A stretch of 64,000 nt of DNA from CAWJMN01 sp963844055 (GCA_963844055.1 CAWJMN010000001.1:558001-622000); one strand, 5' to 3'. Shown: positions 24,801 to 34,728, numbered from the stretch's first letter. The notes: generated by a model from the sequence alone, not told the origin. Program-made: numbers and translations.

Positions 24801-26158
24801 GTGGTGGCAAGCCGATGGAGACTCCCAAAAATGCTGGCGGCAAAGAAGCAAGCAAGGGGAATACCGGTGCCGGCGAGAAGGGAAAGACGTCTCCCATGGG
24901 GACCAGCGGCCAAGCTCAAGGTGGCAAAGACAATCCGATGAAGGAAAAGTCGAGCGATGGTGCGGCCAAAGATCGAGTTCCTGAAGGGGCCAAGGCAAAT
25001 CCCGAAGGGAACAAAGAAGGGGGCAACACCGGAGCCAAGCAAGAGAGTACGACCGGCTCTGGCTCTCAGGGTGATCCTAAGAATGCTGGTGAACCCAAAG
25101 GAAAGAACGCTGACAAGCTGAAGAATGAAAAGAAGGGGAATGATCGCGAAGGCGGCGAACTAAGCGGCGCAAGCAAGAGCCCGAAGCAATCTAACTCCAC
25201 GGGTGGACAGTCGGGCGAAGAGAGCGGCGGTGGCAAGCAAGGTGGCGGGCAACAAGCTAACCAAGCAGGCAAGGGCTCTGCGGGCAGCAATACTTCCGCA
25301 GAAACCGGCGCAGGGGCCAGCAAAGAAGCGGGCGAAGGAACGGATGGAAATAAGGGGGGCGATGGTGGCCTCTCGGATAAGGCAACTGGTAGGCCCAATG
25401 AAAGTGGCAAGACCGGCGAAGGTAGCAAATCCAAAGCAACAGACAACAAAGAAGGCAAAACTTCCAGCGGCAAGGGATCGCAGGAAGGGGCTGGAAATTC
25501 TGGTGCTGGCCAAGAAGCGACCGAAGGTGCCGCTGGTGGCAAAGAAAATGGCGGTAGCGCTGGGCAGATGTCAAAATCGCCTGGCGATGCAGCCAAGGGA
25601 GGAACTAAGGGGGAACAACCTGGTGGTCCGATGCCGGGCGAAGGGGCTGCATCCAGTCAGCCCGCAGGTGCTTCCAAAGAACGTGGTCTGCCAAGTGGCG
25701 GAGTTAGCGCGCCTGGCAACACGGGGCAGGGGGGCGGCCCAGGTGAGACCGATCCAAGTGAACCCGAGGGAGCTGAAGGCGCAGTACCGGATGGCGATGC
25801 AGCCAATCTTGAGTACTCGCGCAAGGCAACGTCCATGGCTTTGGACTTTTTGAAGGATCAAGAACACAATCCTGATCCTGAATTACTGAAGTCACTGAAC
25901 TGGACGGAAGCGGACCTGAAGAACTTCTTGCGTCGCTGGGAAGAGCTCTCCAAAGAGACGGAAAAAGATGTAACCAAACAACACGAGTTGGATGAGGCAT
26001 TACGCAGCTTAGGGCTTACTCCTCCCAAGGCAAAGAAACGCGTGGGGGGCAATGCCAACGACCGGCAACGCGGACTAGGAGAAGGGCAAATGCGAATTGA
26101 TCCCCCTTCTCGCTATCGCGATCAATTTGAGGCATTTCGTCGTCGGCAATCGAAATGA
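21892..26158 (+). CDS. giant membrane protein with 2.2 kb low-complexity region, frameshifted near 22190
   Basis: Restored length about 1421-1422 residues. Two N-terminal membrane helices (VLLALAGAALLAYFLVLAVV; WLSLLGIFVGLGWLF) run in the first frame, which then fails. The +1 frame continues as APLLLRRINPAYAAHTIEET, a third helix (GYLLVAIFASFAAYKIM) and a beta-rich periplasmic part. From about 23570 to 25790 the protein is almost only Gly, Ser, Lys, Glu, Asn, Pro and Ala, about 740 residues with recurring GGKE, KEGS and PMG units. A conserved-looking C-terminal domain follows (SMALDFLKDQEHNPDPELLK). It resembles planctomycete proteins once labelled circumsporozoite-like and the DUF4175-type architecture. 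Function unknown. This break has no GCTNAGC; the sequence there is GCGCGGACTTGCGCC, so a lost CT or a gained base would explain it. Confidence 0.8.
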
Positions 26159-26239
26159 TGTGACGAAGTAGCCTGACGGACGGTTAGCCATTTACGCAGC
26201 ACGGATTTCACACGCTATTGGCAAAAAGATTTTGCATCT

Positions 26240-27880
26240 ATGACGGTTTCGACCCCACGGTATCTGGTTCCGTTTCAACCACGCGAGTTGCCACACTTCT
26301 TCACGGATGTGCTGGTCATTGGAGCGGGGCTGGCGGGTTTGCGGGCTGCTAATGCGATTGATCCTTCGCTTAGCGTGCTCGTCGTTACGAAGGATGCAGT
26401 GCAGCAGTCCAATAGCAGCTATGCGCAGGGCGGAATTGCAGGTGTGCTCGATCCAGAGGATCGTTTTGAAGAGCATGTAGCCGACACTTTGACGGCCGGC
26501 GGCAATCTGTGCGACGAAGAAGTAGTCCAGATGGTGATTCGGGAGGCTCCCGAGAGAATTGGCGAGCTGATCGAGTGGGGAACGCACTTTGATAAGAAGT
26601 CGGGTCAGATCATTTTGGGCCGTGAAGGGGGACATAGTCGCAATCGCATCGTCCACGCGATGGGAGACATGACCGGCAAAGAAGTGATGCGTGCCGTGAT
26701 TGAGCGCACACGCCATTTGCCGAATGTTCGCCTATGGGAAAACACTTTTACGCTCGATTTGCTAACGCATGAAGGCGTTTGCCGTGGTGCGATCGTTTGT
26801 GATCCGCATGGGATGCGAATGATGGTTTGGGCTAAGCAGACGATCCTTTGCACCGGTGGCGCTGGTCAGATATATCGCGAATCTACCAATCCGGCGGTGG
26901 CAACGGCAGATGGTCATGCAATGGCATATCGCGCCGGGGCTCGTCTGCGCGATATGGAGTTCATGCAGTTTCATCCAACGGTCCTCTACATTGCTGGTGG
27001 AAGCCGCAGCTTGATTACCGAGGCGGTTCGTGGGGAAGGTGGCCGTCTGGTTGACCGCAATGGCGTGCGATTCATGCCATCGTACGATCCCCGTGCGGAG
27101 CTGGCGCCGCGGGATGTTGTATCGCAGGCGATTGTGACGCAAATGGAAAAGACGCATCACCCTTGCGTCTATCTAGACGTGACGCACCTTGATCCCACAT
27201 TTGTGAAACAGCGGTTTCCGGGGATTGCGGCCGCCTGTGCAAGTTTTGGCATCGATGTCACGAAAAACAAAATCCCCGTTCGCCCCGGTGCCCACTACAT
27301 GATCGGTGGCGTTGCGGTGGACCAAACGGGGAAGACTTCGATTCCTGGATTATGGGCCGCTGGAGAGGTCAGTTCTAGCGGGCTGCATGGAGCCAATCGG
27401 TTGGCGTCCAATAGCTTGCTAGAAGGGCTCGTTTACGGTGCCCACGCAGGGATCGCTGCCTCGGCCGCGGCACTGGAAATTCGCGAGGACTTCCAAGTGG
27501 CTCCGATCAGCCAGGTGGTTGTGCCGGTGGAAGGCGAACCGCTTGATTTAGAAGACATTCGCAACTCACTGAAGAGTCTCATGTGGCGCAGTGCCGGAGT
27601 TCGGCGCAATCGCGAGCTGTTAGAGGAAGCAATTGCGGCCGTTGATCAATGGCGGCAATACGTTCTGATGCGGCAGTTCGACTCGGTCGAGGGCTGGGAA
27701 CTGCAAAACATGCTCACGGTATCGCGCGTGGTGATTCGAGCAGCTCTGACGCGGGAAGAATCGCGCGGGGTTCACTTGCGAACGGACTTTCCACTGATGG
27801 ACAACACCCGCTGGAACTGCCACCTTTGGGCCCAGCGTGTAGAGGCTGATGGCGCGGAGCTGCAAGGGAGCGAAGCGTAG
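26240..27880 (+). CDS. nadB: L-aspartate oxidase
   Basis: 546 residues. The FAD-binding motif VIGAGLAGLRAAN lies near the N-terminus, followed by SNSSYAQGGIAGVL, GREGGHSRNRIVHAMGD and HPTVLY. The substrate region has GAHYMIGGVAVD, and the ending SSGLHGANRLASNSLLEGLV is diagnostic of the fumarate reductase/NadB flavoprotein family; the RNRELL helix marks the C-terminal domain. It oxidises L-aspartate to iminoaspartate, the first step of de novo NAD synthesis. nadA and nadC are not in this window. Start ATG 26240 fits the family. Confidence 0.94.
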   Translation: MTVSTPRYLVPFQPRELPHFFTDVLVIGAGLAGLRAANAIDPSLSVLVVTKDAVQQSNSSYAQGGIAGVLDPEDRFEEHVADTLTAGGNLCDEEVVQMVIREAPERIGELIEWGTHFDKKSGQIILGREGGHSRNRIVHAMGDMTGKEVMRAVIERTRHLPNVRLWENTFTLDLLTHEGVCRGAIVCDPHGMRMMVWAKQTILCTGGAGQIYRESTNPAVATADGHAMAYRAGARLRDMEFMQFHPTVLYIAGGSRSLITEAVRGEGGRLVDRNGVRFMPSYDPRAELAPRDVVSQAIVTQMEKTHHPCVYLDVTHLDPTFVKQRFPGIAAACASFGIDVTKNKIPVRPGAHYMIGGVAVDQTGKTSIPGLWAAGEVSSSGLHGANRLASNSLLEGLVYGAHAGIAASAAALEIREDFQVAPISQVVVPVEGEPLDLEDIRNSLKSLMWRSAGVRRNRELLEEAIAAVDQWRQYVLMRQFDSVEGWELQNMLTVSRVVIRAALTREESRGVHLRTDFPLMDNTRWNCHLWAQRVEADGAELQGSEA

Positions 27881-28126
27881 CCTTTGTCCATTTAGACGCT
27901 AGCAGGACAGTTAGTGGTAGCTAGAATGAAGGTAGATGATCTGGCTGCTGGCGGCAGCGAATCATCGGGTCGGTTTCGCGCAATGTAAGGTAAAACGGTT
28001 CAATTTCGTATTGGCGTTTTTGCAGTGCGTCGATACAACCCAGTGGCGTTGCTTTTTGACCCGTTGGTAACAGCGTGTCTTTCTGGCGATTGCACCTCCT
28101 CTCCCCGGTCGTCGATTTCTCGAAAC

Positions 28127-29155
28127 ATGGAGTTTCCCATGTGGAGCAGGATCTTGTTTGGGAGCGTGCTTACAGCACAGTTGGTTGCCTATCTGGCAAG
28201 CGACCGGGCTATCTTCGCTGACCAGCCCGCAGTTGAATCGTCGCAGCCTTTGTTTGTTCGCGAAAAGACGATTCGTTTGGAGGTAATCCAAGGTCGACTA
28301 AGAATCCTTGGTGTTCGCGGCCCACAAAGCCGCAACTTTCAACATGGCGACCCCGATTCCGACGTGCGTGAATCGTTGACGATTCATACGGGGGCGGAAG
28401 ACTTGGTGGTTCGTTATGAATCGATCACACCAGCACGCAAGCTGTTGTTGTCGCAAGACATGCGTAAACGCTTTGTGATTGAGCGAGAGGTCACCAGCGG
28501 CGCGACAACACTTCGAACCAGTTTTAAACAGGGGGCCGATGGCCATTGTGAGCTGATTCTTCCGGGAGACGCTCAAAAGCTAGTTTGTCGCGGTGGTATA
28601 TGGCATTTTTCCGTGCTTTACCCCGAGGCATTTCGGAACGACTTAGCGCCGATCCTTGATGAGCTTCGTCCCCAATGGGATTTACTTACAACCGCCGCGA
28701 AAGTGCGTGAGAACTTAGTCCGCTTGGAAGTGGGCGAATACCACAAAAAGATTGTGGCCTGGGCGACCTGGACCACGGATCTGTCGAGCGAGGATTTTGC
28801 CGTTCGGCAGGCGGCCGATCGTGGTCTGCGAAATTCGGGCCCTGAAGTACTTGGCTTTCTCGAACAACAGCTTGGCCAAGATTTGGAAAAGGAACAGCGG
28901 GCACGCTTGCAGCGGATTGCAAAGCAGCTGATCCCGCCGACTGCCGACACGCCGGAGCTGATCAGCAGCTGGCTTGAGCAAGATCCCCAGATTTGGGTCT
29001 CCCTGCTGACGCAAGGGAATATCGAAGAGCAGCGTGTTGCTAAGCAGCGATTGGAATCGATGCTGGGAGAACAGGTACGCTACGATGCTTCAGCGTCGGC
29101 GGCCGAGCGGCAAGCCATGCTGCGTCGGCTAGAAGGTCGGATCCGCTCCCACTAA
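28127..29155 (+). CDS. exported protein of unknown function
   Basis: About 342 residues from ATG 28127 (a second ATG at 28139 is equally likely). The signal peptide is ILFGSVLTAQLVAYLASDRA with cleavage near IFA. The mature part starts with a beta-rich domain (EKTIRLEVIQGRLRILGVRG, ESLTIHTGAEDLVVRYESI) and ends in helical repeats (FAVRQAADRGLRNSGPEVLG, ARLQRIAKQLIPP) that resemble HEAT-type packing. No known domain or catalytic motif. Convergent with the DUF1598-like gene, 33 bases away. Confidence 0.75.
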   Translation: MEFPMWSRILFGSVLTAQLVAYLASDRAIFADQPAVESSQPLFVREKTIRLEVIQGRLRILGVRGPQSRNFQHGDPDSDVRESLTIHTGAEDLVVRYESITPARKLLLSQDMRKRFVIEREVTSGATTLRTSFKQGADGHCELILPGDAQKLVCRGGIWHFSVLYPEAFRNDLAPILDELRPQWDLLTTAAKVRENLVRLEVGEYHKKIVAWATWTTDLSSEDFAVRQAADRGLRNSGPEVLGFLEQQLGQDLEKEQRARLQRIAKQLIPPTADTPELISSWLEQDPQIWVSLLTQGNIEEQRVAKQRLESMLGEQVRYDASASAAERQAMLRRLEGRIRSH

Positions 29156-29188
29156 GTGGCGAGCGGTTGAAGAGAACGTGGCTCGTCG

Positions 29189-31012
29189 TTAGTCCCACCA
29201 CCACTGCGTGGCGGCCTGAGCCTTGGGCTTGCTTCCCGCATAGGGAGCAGGCAGGCGCTGGTAGGTGTCCTTTTCCAATTGCTTTGCAGCGACCGAAGGA
29301 TGAGCGTTAACGGTCACGCCGCCACTGACACCGGCCAAAAGTTGTTTGGTGGAGGTCTCGCGATAGTTCATGATCGTATCGACGGTCTTCGGAAGTTCGC
29401 CATGAACAAGCGGATGCCCCTTGGCTGCAAAATGGCTCATTTGCCAGTTAGCACGATCGTCCAGACGATGTTCCGAGACAATCGCCGCCACCAAGGTGAG
29501 ATCAAACACGTTACGTAGTTCAGCGTAGACGGGATACTTGGCCGCCAACTTCTCGTAGTGCTTGGTGAAGTTGCTGGCGAACTGTTGGTTGGCGGGGTTA
29601 CTCTTGCCGGTATGCACCCGTTCCCCTTCGGCGGTAAGCTTTTCGTTTTCGCTTTCGACTCGAACGCTGGCGCCACGAAGTTCAAACGCGGAGAAATCGG
29701 CGTTGGCCGTTAGATGCTCGGGCGAAAGTGTGAACCACCAGCGCAAGACCGACATTTGCTCTGGCAGGTCGCTAGGGTCTGCGGCCAAAAGGTCCAAATA
29801 GCTCTCGACGCCCAGTACCCCTTTTTCCAGCCCCATACCGACACGCTTCATGTGATAGTCGGCTTCGACGATGACGCGCGATGCATGGGACTGGGGATCA
29901 ATTCCATAGACTTCAATCGATTGTGGGCCAACGGCACTGCGCAGCTCTCCCAGCCATTTGTTCCGCTGGCCAGGGCGAAGGGGCGATTGTGCCCAGCGAT
30001 TGGCAACCTCTTGTGCCTCAGCCAGGCCTTTGGCGGATGGTGTGATTGAACAGCCGAACTTTCCATTGCCAAGTGCCGCACTTCGTAACGCAACAACCAG
30101 GTCATCCAGTTGTAGCGTTGGATGTCCGGCCGTCACGCTAACAGAGCGGCCAAGGTCATCGGCCAACCAGTCGTCGGCCGGGCCTGCTAAAACGACATCG
30201 CCTGTCTCAGGATAAAGAAACACGTACTGCACGCGATGCAGTCCCGCGAGGTTTTGCATTTCGGCCGTGGGGGTGTTGCCTTGGGCGTACTGTTGTTGAA
30301 GAGCGAGTTCCAGTCGATTGAGCGAGACCTTTCGCACCGCTGAGGAATGTCGCGGGGAAGTTGAAGATGTTTTGCGAGCGCTGGCTGCCGTTGCTTGGTG
30401 CTGCTTGCGCAGCTCCTCTAGCCCTTGTGTGGTGGCCAAAGTTTTGGGGGCAAGCATCCCCGTGGTATCGATCTTTACGCCGCCCTCGAATCCACTGATG
30501 GAGCCCGGGCCGCCGACTTCATCCCATGAGTTGGGCGAGATCGTACTGGTAATGAGTTCAATCAGCGAATCAAAGTCTGCAACGGGCTGACCACCGGCGG
30601 AGCCGGGACCTGATGTCAGTGGGGCGTTTGCAGCGTTTGCCTTGCCAGTGCCTAGTGCACCCGCAAGAGAGGATTGGGCCGCCTTGCTGAGCTGGTCGGC
30701 CGTTTGTTGACGAAGGGGCGCCGCTTTGATTTGTGGCAAAACGTTGGCAGCCGCCAGACGATTTCCCGCAGTGCCTTGCGCTTTGGCAATGGCGGCAAAA
30801 GCTTCATCACGTTGTTCGGCGGGAAGGCTGCCAGCCAGCTTTTGAGCGGGCCCGAATTCCCCAGCTTCCAAATGTCCCATTAGGGAGGCGGGAAGGGGAG
30901 GCGGTTCAGCGGCCGAAAGGTGATCTGTTCCGAACGAAACAAACGCAGCAGCGAGCCCGCAGCCCAAGAAAAGATAGCTACGTGCGCACGCAATCGAATA
31001 AGCAAGACGCAT
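29189..31012 (-). CDS. DUF1598-like exported protein
   Basis: About 607 residues from ATG 31012. The signal peptide is RSYLFLGCGLAAAFVSFG followed by a LSAAEPPP mature start. A helical N-terminal part resembles TPR-like packing (GHLEAGEFGPAQKLAGSLPA). The region ADFDSLIELITSTISPNSWD followed by a G-rich turn, and GVESYLDLLAADPSDLPEQM later, match what I remember of the planctomycete-specific DUF1598 family. Function unknown. It follows the TPR lipoprotein gene on the same strand after 86 bases, so the two may be co-transcribed. Confidence 0.8.
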   Translation of the reverse strand: MRLAYSIACARSYLFLGCGLAAAFVSFGTDHLSAAEPPPLPASLMGHLEAGEFGPAQKLAGSLPAEQRDEAFAAIAKAQGTAGNRLAAANVLPQIKAAPLRQQTADQLSKAAQSSLAGALGTGKANAANAPLTSGPGSAGGQPVADFDSLIELITSTISPNSWDEVGGPGSISGFEGGVKIDTTGMLAPKTLATTQGLEELRKQHQATAASARKTSSTSPRHSSAVRKVSLNRLELALQQQYAQGNTPTAEMQNLAGLHRVQYVFLYPETGDVVLAGPADDWLADDLGRSVSVTAGHPTLQLDDLVVALRSAALGNGKFGCSITPSAKGLAEAQEVANRWAQSPLRPGQRNKWLGELRSAVGPQSIEVYGIDPQSHASRVIVEADYHMKRVGMGLEKGVLGVESYLDLLAADPSDLPEQMSVLRWWFTLSPEHLTANADFSAFELRGASVRVESENEKLTAEGERVHTGKSNPANQQFASNFTKHYEKLAAKYPVYAELRNVFDLTLVAAIVSEHRLDDRANWQMSHFAAKGHPLVHGELPKTVDTIMNYRETSTKQLLAGVSGGVTVNAHPSVAAKQLEKDTYQRLPAPYAGSKPKAQAATQWWWD

Positions 31013-31098
31013 AATTGTGGCCCAAAAGAGTTGCCCCGGTACTTGCAAGTGTAGCGGTGGGGCAAGCGGCGGTCAAACTTTTTTATGGCCGCTAGAAT

Positions 31099-32062
31099 TT
31101 ATCGCATCGAACGGCTGGCGACCGTGGCCATTTGTTCGGAATCGCCCGATAGCTCGTCACGAAGGCGAATCAGCCCCGGGTGATTCGGGGTGACCTGAAG
31201 AGCACTGTTTACCAAGGACCTGGCCGTCGAGGTTTCCCCCAGTTCCAGCTGGGTTTGGGCGAGGTCGTGAATTAGTTCAGGTGGGCAACTGGGATGGGCG
31301 GCAGCAGCAGACAGACAGGAGCAAGCTTCACGGTGTCGACCCAGCGTGCGAAGCGTCAAGCCTTGGCGATGTTGCACGACTACAGGGACTTGGCCTGGTG
31401 GATAGCTGGCTGCGAGGCTTTGCAGCGTGGAAAGGGCCCGTTCGGGACGCTTTTGTTGGGCGTGGATCTCCGCCAGGGCTAATTGAACTTCAGGGTAGTG
31501 AGATTGCAGGCCTAAGGCCCGCTGATAACTGGTCATCGCGTCGAGCGAATTTCCCATCGCGCGGTAGACATCCCCCTTGAGTGCCCATGCCTGTGAAAGT
31601 TCTTTGTTGGCGGCGATGGCGGCGTCGGCCTGTTTTTCGGCCCGTCCGAGTTCACCACGATCAAAATACATCCGGCCTAGCTGTACGCAACGATCAGGGT
31701 CTCCACCGGACAGGCGACAGGCTTCTTCCATGTGTAAAATGGCATCGTTGGTGGCACCGCGCTTCCACAGCGATTCGGCGTAGCCACAGCGAGCACGATC
31801 ATCTTTGGGGCATTTTGCCAGTGCTGCAGAGTATAAGGACTCGGCTTGTTGCCATTGGCCGCGCTGTTGTGCTTCACGCCCTTGAAGAGAAAGTTGGCGA
31901 GCAGCGCTGATCGAGTCATCTCGTCCGCAAGAGCTTAACGAGCGACAGCCGCTTCCGGCGGCACAACAAAGCAAAGTGCCGGCAATCGCGAGACAAATGC
32001 TGGCCCGAACGCGAGTTGTCGCGTCGGCTGCTGAGCATTCGAGTTGCGAAAGTAAAAGGCAT
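31099..32062 (-). CDS. TPR lipoprotein, frameshifted at 32030
   Basis: The open frame of 291 residues would have to start at a TTG (31974) in the middle of a signal peptide. Upstream in that frame lies RASICLAIAGTLLCC without a start codon. The ATG frame just above (from 32062 with GAGAGG upstream, or 32038) meets it if GCTCAGC on the coding strand (32030-32036 on plus) is read as GCTAGC, giving MLAADATTRVRASICLAIAG, a complete signal sequence. LSSC in GCRSLSSCG fits a lipobox. The body has about five TPR repeats (QWQQAESLYSAALAKCPKDD; GNSLDAMTSYQRALGLQSHY), likely a protein-interaction scaffold on a membrane. Length about 311-320 residues. Confidence 0.75.
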
Positions 32063-32482
32063 TCCTTGCCTCTCCATGGTGGAGTACGAAATCCATTTCG
32101 TGCGAAGGGTGCACTATCGTGACAGAGCGCCCCAACATCAGGTATCGGCTTCTTTTGGACAGAATCTCAAATCGAGACGATGTCATTTCCGTAAACGTCA
32201 ACCAAGTTGCTCGTCATTTGCTGAGCAGTGAAAGCGAATTCAAGACGCTCATAAGCGTTCTGACTACCTTCATAAGCGACTTTTATCTTCGCCCCTTCGT
32301 TAACGCAAGAAGAACTGGGTAGGATTTAAGCCGAATTCCCGCAGGAAAGGCGGCACTAGCCGAAGCGGCGTAATCTCGGTAGTTTGAAGGGTCTCGGGGA
32401 CAGGATTGCGGTGTTTCTGCAGAATCCGAGGTCTCTAGGTTTTGTATGGGCCGTACCAAGGCGGCCTGCTGAGGTTTTTCGA
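32063..32482. other. intergenic region between divergent genes
   Basis: Holds the promoters of the divergent TPR lipoprotein and the 158-residue protein. A 67-residue frame from a GTG at 32119 and an antisense frame ending at 31935 are present but have no ribosome-binding sites or recognisable character. Confidence 0.4.
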
Positions 32483-32959
32483 ATGCCTGCCGTCTATGAA
32501 AAGTTGGGAGTCCGCTTCCTCTATCCAGAAAACTGGACTGTCGTAGAAGAGGATACCGAGGGTTGGCCTCAGTCGTTAACGCTGCAAAGCGAACAGACAA
32601 GCTTCTGGACACTCAACGTCTATCCCCCCGCAATCGACTTAAAGCCGATTGTGAAAGACATTGTCGATAGCATCAAGGAAGCCTATCCCGACCTTGAGGT
32701 GCTTCCTTCTCAAGAAGTCATTGGTGATGCGCTGACCAAAGGGGTAGACATCTGCTTCTTCTATTTGGACCTGCTAGTGGAAGCACGCATTCGAACGCTG
32801 CGCACCCCGTCGCAAACTTTAGTCTGGCACTTTCAAGCCGAGAGCCGCGAGTTTGCCACCAATGAATTGGTGTTTAAAGCGATCGCGCACAGCATGTTGC
32901 AGACGATGGTTCCCGTTCCCGAGAACCAAGCGTCTGCTGCCAAAGATCGTAATGCCTAG
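32483..32959 (+). CDS. conserved hypothetical protein, cytosolic
   Basis: About 158 residues from ATG 32483, with GAGG eight bases upstream. There is no signal peptide. The pattern FLYPENWTVVEEDTEGWPQS followed by LQSEQTSFWTLNVYPP suggests a PsbP/DcrB-like alpha-beta sandwich, but this is a guess from the pattern. The end is Asn/Ala-rich. It converges with the coiled-coil membrane protein, five bases away. Function unknown. Confidence 0.75.
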   Translation: MPAVYEKLGVRFLYPENWTVVEEDTEGWPQSLTLQSEQTSFWTLNVYPPAIDLKPIVKDIVDSIKEAYPDLEVLPSQEVIGDALTKGVDICFFYLDLLVEARIRTLRTPSQTLVWHFQAESREFATNELVFKAIAHSMLQTMVPVPENQASAAKDRNA

Positions 32960-32964
32960 GTGGG

Positions 32965-34728
32965 CTACTTCGCACCGCTGATGCGATCGAAATACTGCCG
33001 GGCATTTTCACGCTGATCACGTGGAAGTGGCGAATCATTTTGGGCGTCGGCCTTGTTTGACAAGGCACTTTGCAAAGCGGCCTTGCGCTCTTCACGACTT
33101 TGGCCGGCGATGTTTTTGCCACCGGCATCTCCGATGCGGTAGGACTCTCCCTTTTTCGGCGTTACGCCAACGCGTGAGTCGTAAGACTTGGTGTCCCCTT
33201 TTTCTTCGGGGCGTGACCCTTGGCCGCGACCTTCACCGAGGCCTTCTCCTTGTCCATCCCCCTTACCTTTACCCTTGCCTTTCCCTTTTCCCTTCCCCTT
33301 GCCGTCTTTCCCTTCACCATCTTGTCCTTCATCCCCTTCGCCGTCTCCCTGTTGCGATGCGCCACTCTTCGAGGCTCCCATCGCTTCGCCGTCGCCTTCC
33401 CCTTGTTGCATGGCGTTCTTGGCATCCGCTAATTGGTCGAGCAGTTCATCCAGGTTCTCGCTCTCTTCCATTTGCTTCTTGAGGTCTTGCATGCTCTCGG
33501 CGAGTTTCCCCATTTGATCGGCGGCGCTCTTCTGTCCTGCCGACGAACCGTCTTGCTTGTCGCCGTTTTTGAGGTCCTCGGCCGCTTGTTGCATCTGCTG
33601 CGCCATTTGTTTGAGGGCGTCGTTTGTCTTGTCGCCCCCTTGGTTCATTTTATCGAGCTTTTCCTGCAGTTTTTGGGCACCATCCAGATCGCCTTGCTGC
33701 ATCTTTTGGTCGATCTGCCGCTGCAATTCGCGCTTGGCATCTTCGCGGTCTTGCGCCATTTGCTTGAGCTTGTCTTTGATTTGGTCCAGCTGTTTGGCCA
33801 GCTTCTCTTTTTCCTCAGGCGTCATCTCTTTCGAGGCTAGCGCCTTTTGCATTTGCTCCATTTGCTCGGCCGCTTTGCCGAAGTCCCCCTTCTTTAAAGC
33901 ATCTGCCAGCTTTTCTGCTGGGCCCTTATCGATGGGGCCCATCTTGTTGAGCGTCTTGCGCAGGTCTTCGGCGCTGCCGATCTTCTTTTGCTTGTCTTGG
34001 ACTTGCTTGGCAAGGTCGTTGATCTTGAGGAAGGCCTCTTTTCGATCGACCGTTTCTTTCGAAGCGAGTTTATCAATTTGCTTGGCAAGCTCCTTGCGGA
34101 ATTCACCATCCTTTAAGTCCGCATCATCTGTAGGAGACTTCACCGCGGTTAGTGCGGCCTTCAGTTTCTCAAGGGACTTCTTGTTGATCTTTTCAGCATT
34201 GTCCCCCGCCTTATTGTTGGCAGCCGCTTGCGCCTTTTTTTCCGCAGCACTGGGGATAAGGAACAATAGGCCAGCCAGCGCAACGGGAACCAAGGGCAAT
34301 GCGAGACGCCAGGTTGGTTCGATTTGAAATGCTTCCGGAATGTGAACGCGTTCGACACGGCGAGCTGCATCGGAAAGGAGCGCCCGGCCAATTTCTGTTT
34401 CACGCTCTTCAGGTGTTAGGGCCAAGGCGCTAGAGACCCGCTCTTTTAAAGCGAAGCGACGATCGATTTCCACGGCGGCATCAAGTTCCGACCGACGACC
34501 GAGATAGGTCCACAGGATCGCTGCAAGGAGGCCAAGTGCGGCGCCTGTTGAAAGCCAAGCGGTGGCCCACTGCGCGTCGGAGAACTTTAGGACCCAGATC
34601 TTCGGGATCGCTAACCCGAATACAGCGATCATCAACGACAAGAACATCGCCCAAGCTGCCACGCGAACGAACTGCGCGGTGATCATGCGCCAGCGAGCTC
34701 GTCCAACCTGTTTGGTGATTTCATCCAT
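32965..34728 (-). CDS. membrane-anchored coiled-coil protein with GK-rich tail
   Basis: 587 residues. Two helices (FVRVAAWAMFLSLMIAVFGL; TGAALGLLAAILWTYLG), a short cytosolic AAVEIDRRFALKERVSSALA domain and a third helix (LALPLVPVALAGLLFLIP) precede a coiled coil of about 280 residues rich in Lys, Gln, Asp, Met (EKEKLAKQLDQIKDKLKQMA). Then comes a Gly/Lys dipeptide run near residues 475-500 and a C-terminal part with DTKSYDSRVGVTP and a terminal RENARQYFDRI. The DRRFALKERVSSA motif recurs in planctomycete and myxobacterial proteins near BatA/MoxR-type loci; no function known. Same general plan as the giant protein at 21892. Confidence 0.8.
   Translation of the reverse strand: MDEITKQVGRARWRMITAQFVRVAAWAMFLSLMIAVFGLAIPKIWVLKFSDAQWATAWLSTGAALGLLAAILWTYLGRRSELDAAVEIDRRFALKERVSSALALTPEERETEIGRALLSDAARRVERVHIPEAFQIEPTWRLALPLVPVALAGLLFLIPSAAEKKAQAAANNKAGDNAEKINKKSLEKLKAALTAVKSPTDDADLKDGEFRKELAKQIDKLASKETVDRKEAFLKINDLAKQVQDKQKKIGSAEDLRKTLNKMGPIDKGPAEKLADALKKGDFGKAAEQMEQMQKALASKEMTPEEKEKLAKQLDQIKDKLKQMAQDREDAKRELQRQIDQKMQQGDLDGAQKLQEKLDKMNQGGDKTNDALKQMAQQMQQAAEDLKNGDKQDGSSAGQKSAADQMGKLAESMQDLKKQMEESENLDELLDQLADAKNAMQQGEGDGEAMGASKSGASQQGDGEGDEGQDGEGKDGKGKGKGKGKGKGKGDGQGEGLGEGRGQGSRPEEKGDTKSYDSRVGVTPKKGESYRIGDAGGKNIAGQSREERKAALQSALSNKADAQNDSPLPRDQRENARQYFDRISGAK

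Noticed and set aside
24000..25800. Horizontal transfer of the low-complexity segment
   Set aside because: Codon and base use is explained by amino-acid bias, and the flanking domains are continuous with it.
9142..32036. Programmed +1 ribosomal frameshifting at CTN-AGC (Ty1-like)
   Set aside because: CTN-AGC in the same phase is read without a shift in at least five other genes here, and one break would be at codon 2.
32119..32322. 67-residue frame from a GTG between divergent genes
   Set aside because: Lacks a ribosome-binding site and overlaps the promoter region and the N-terminus of the TPR lipoprotein region.
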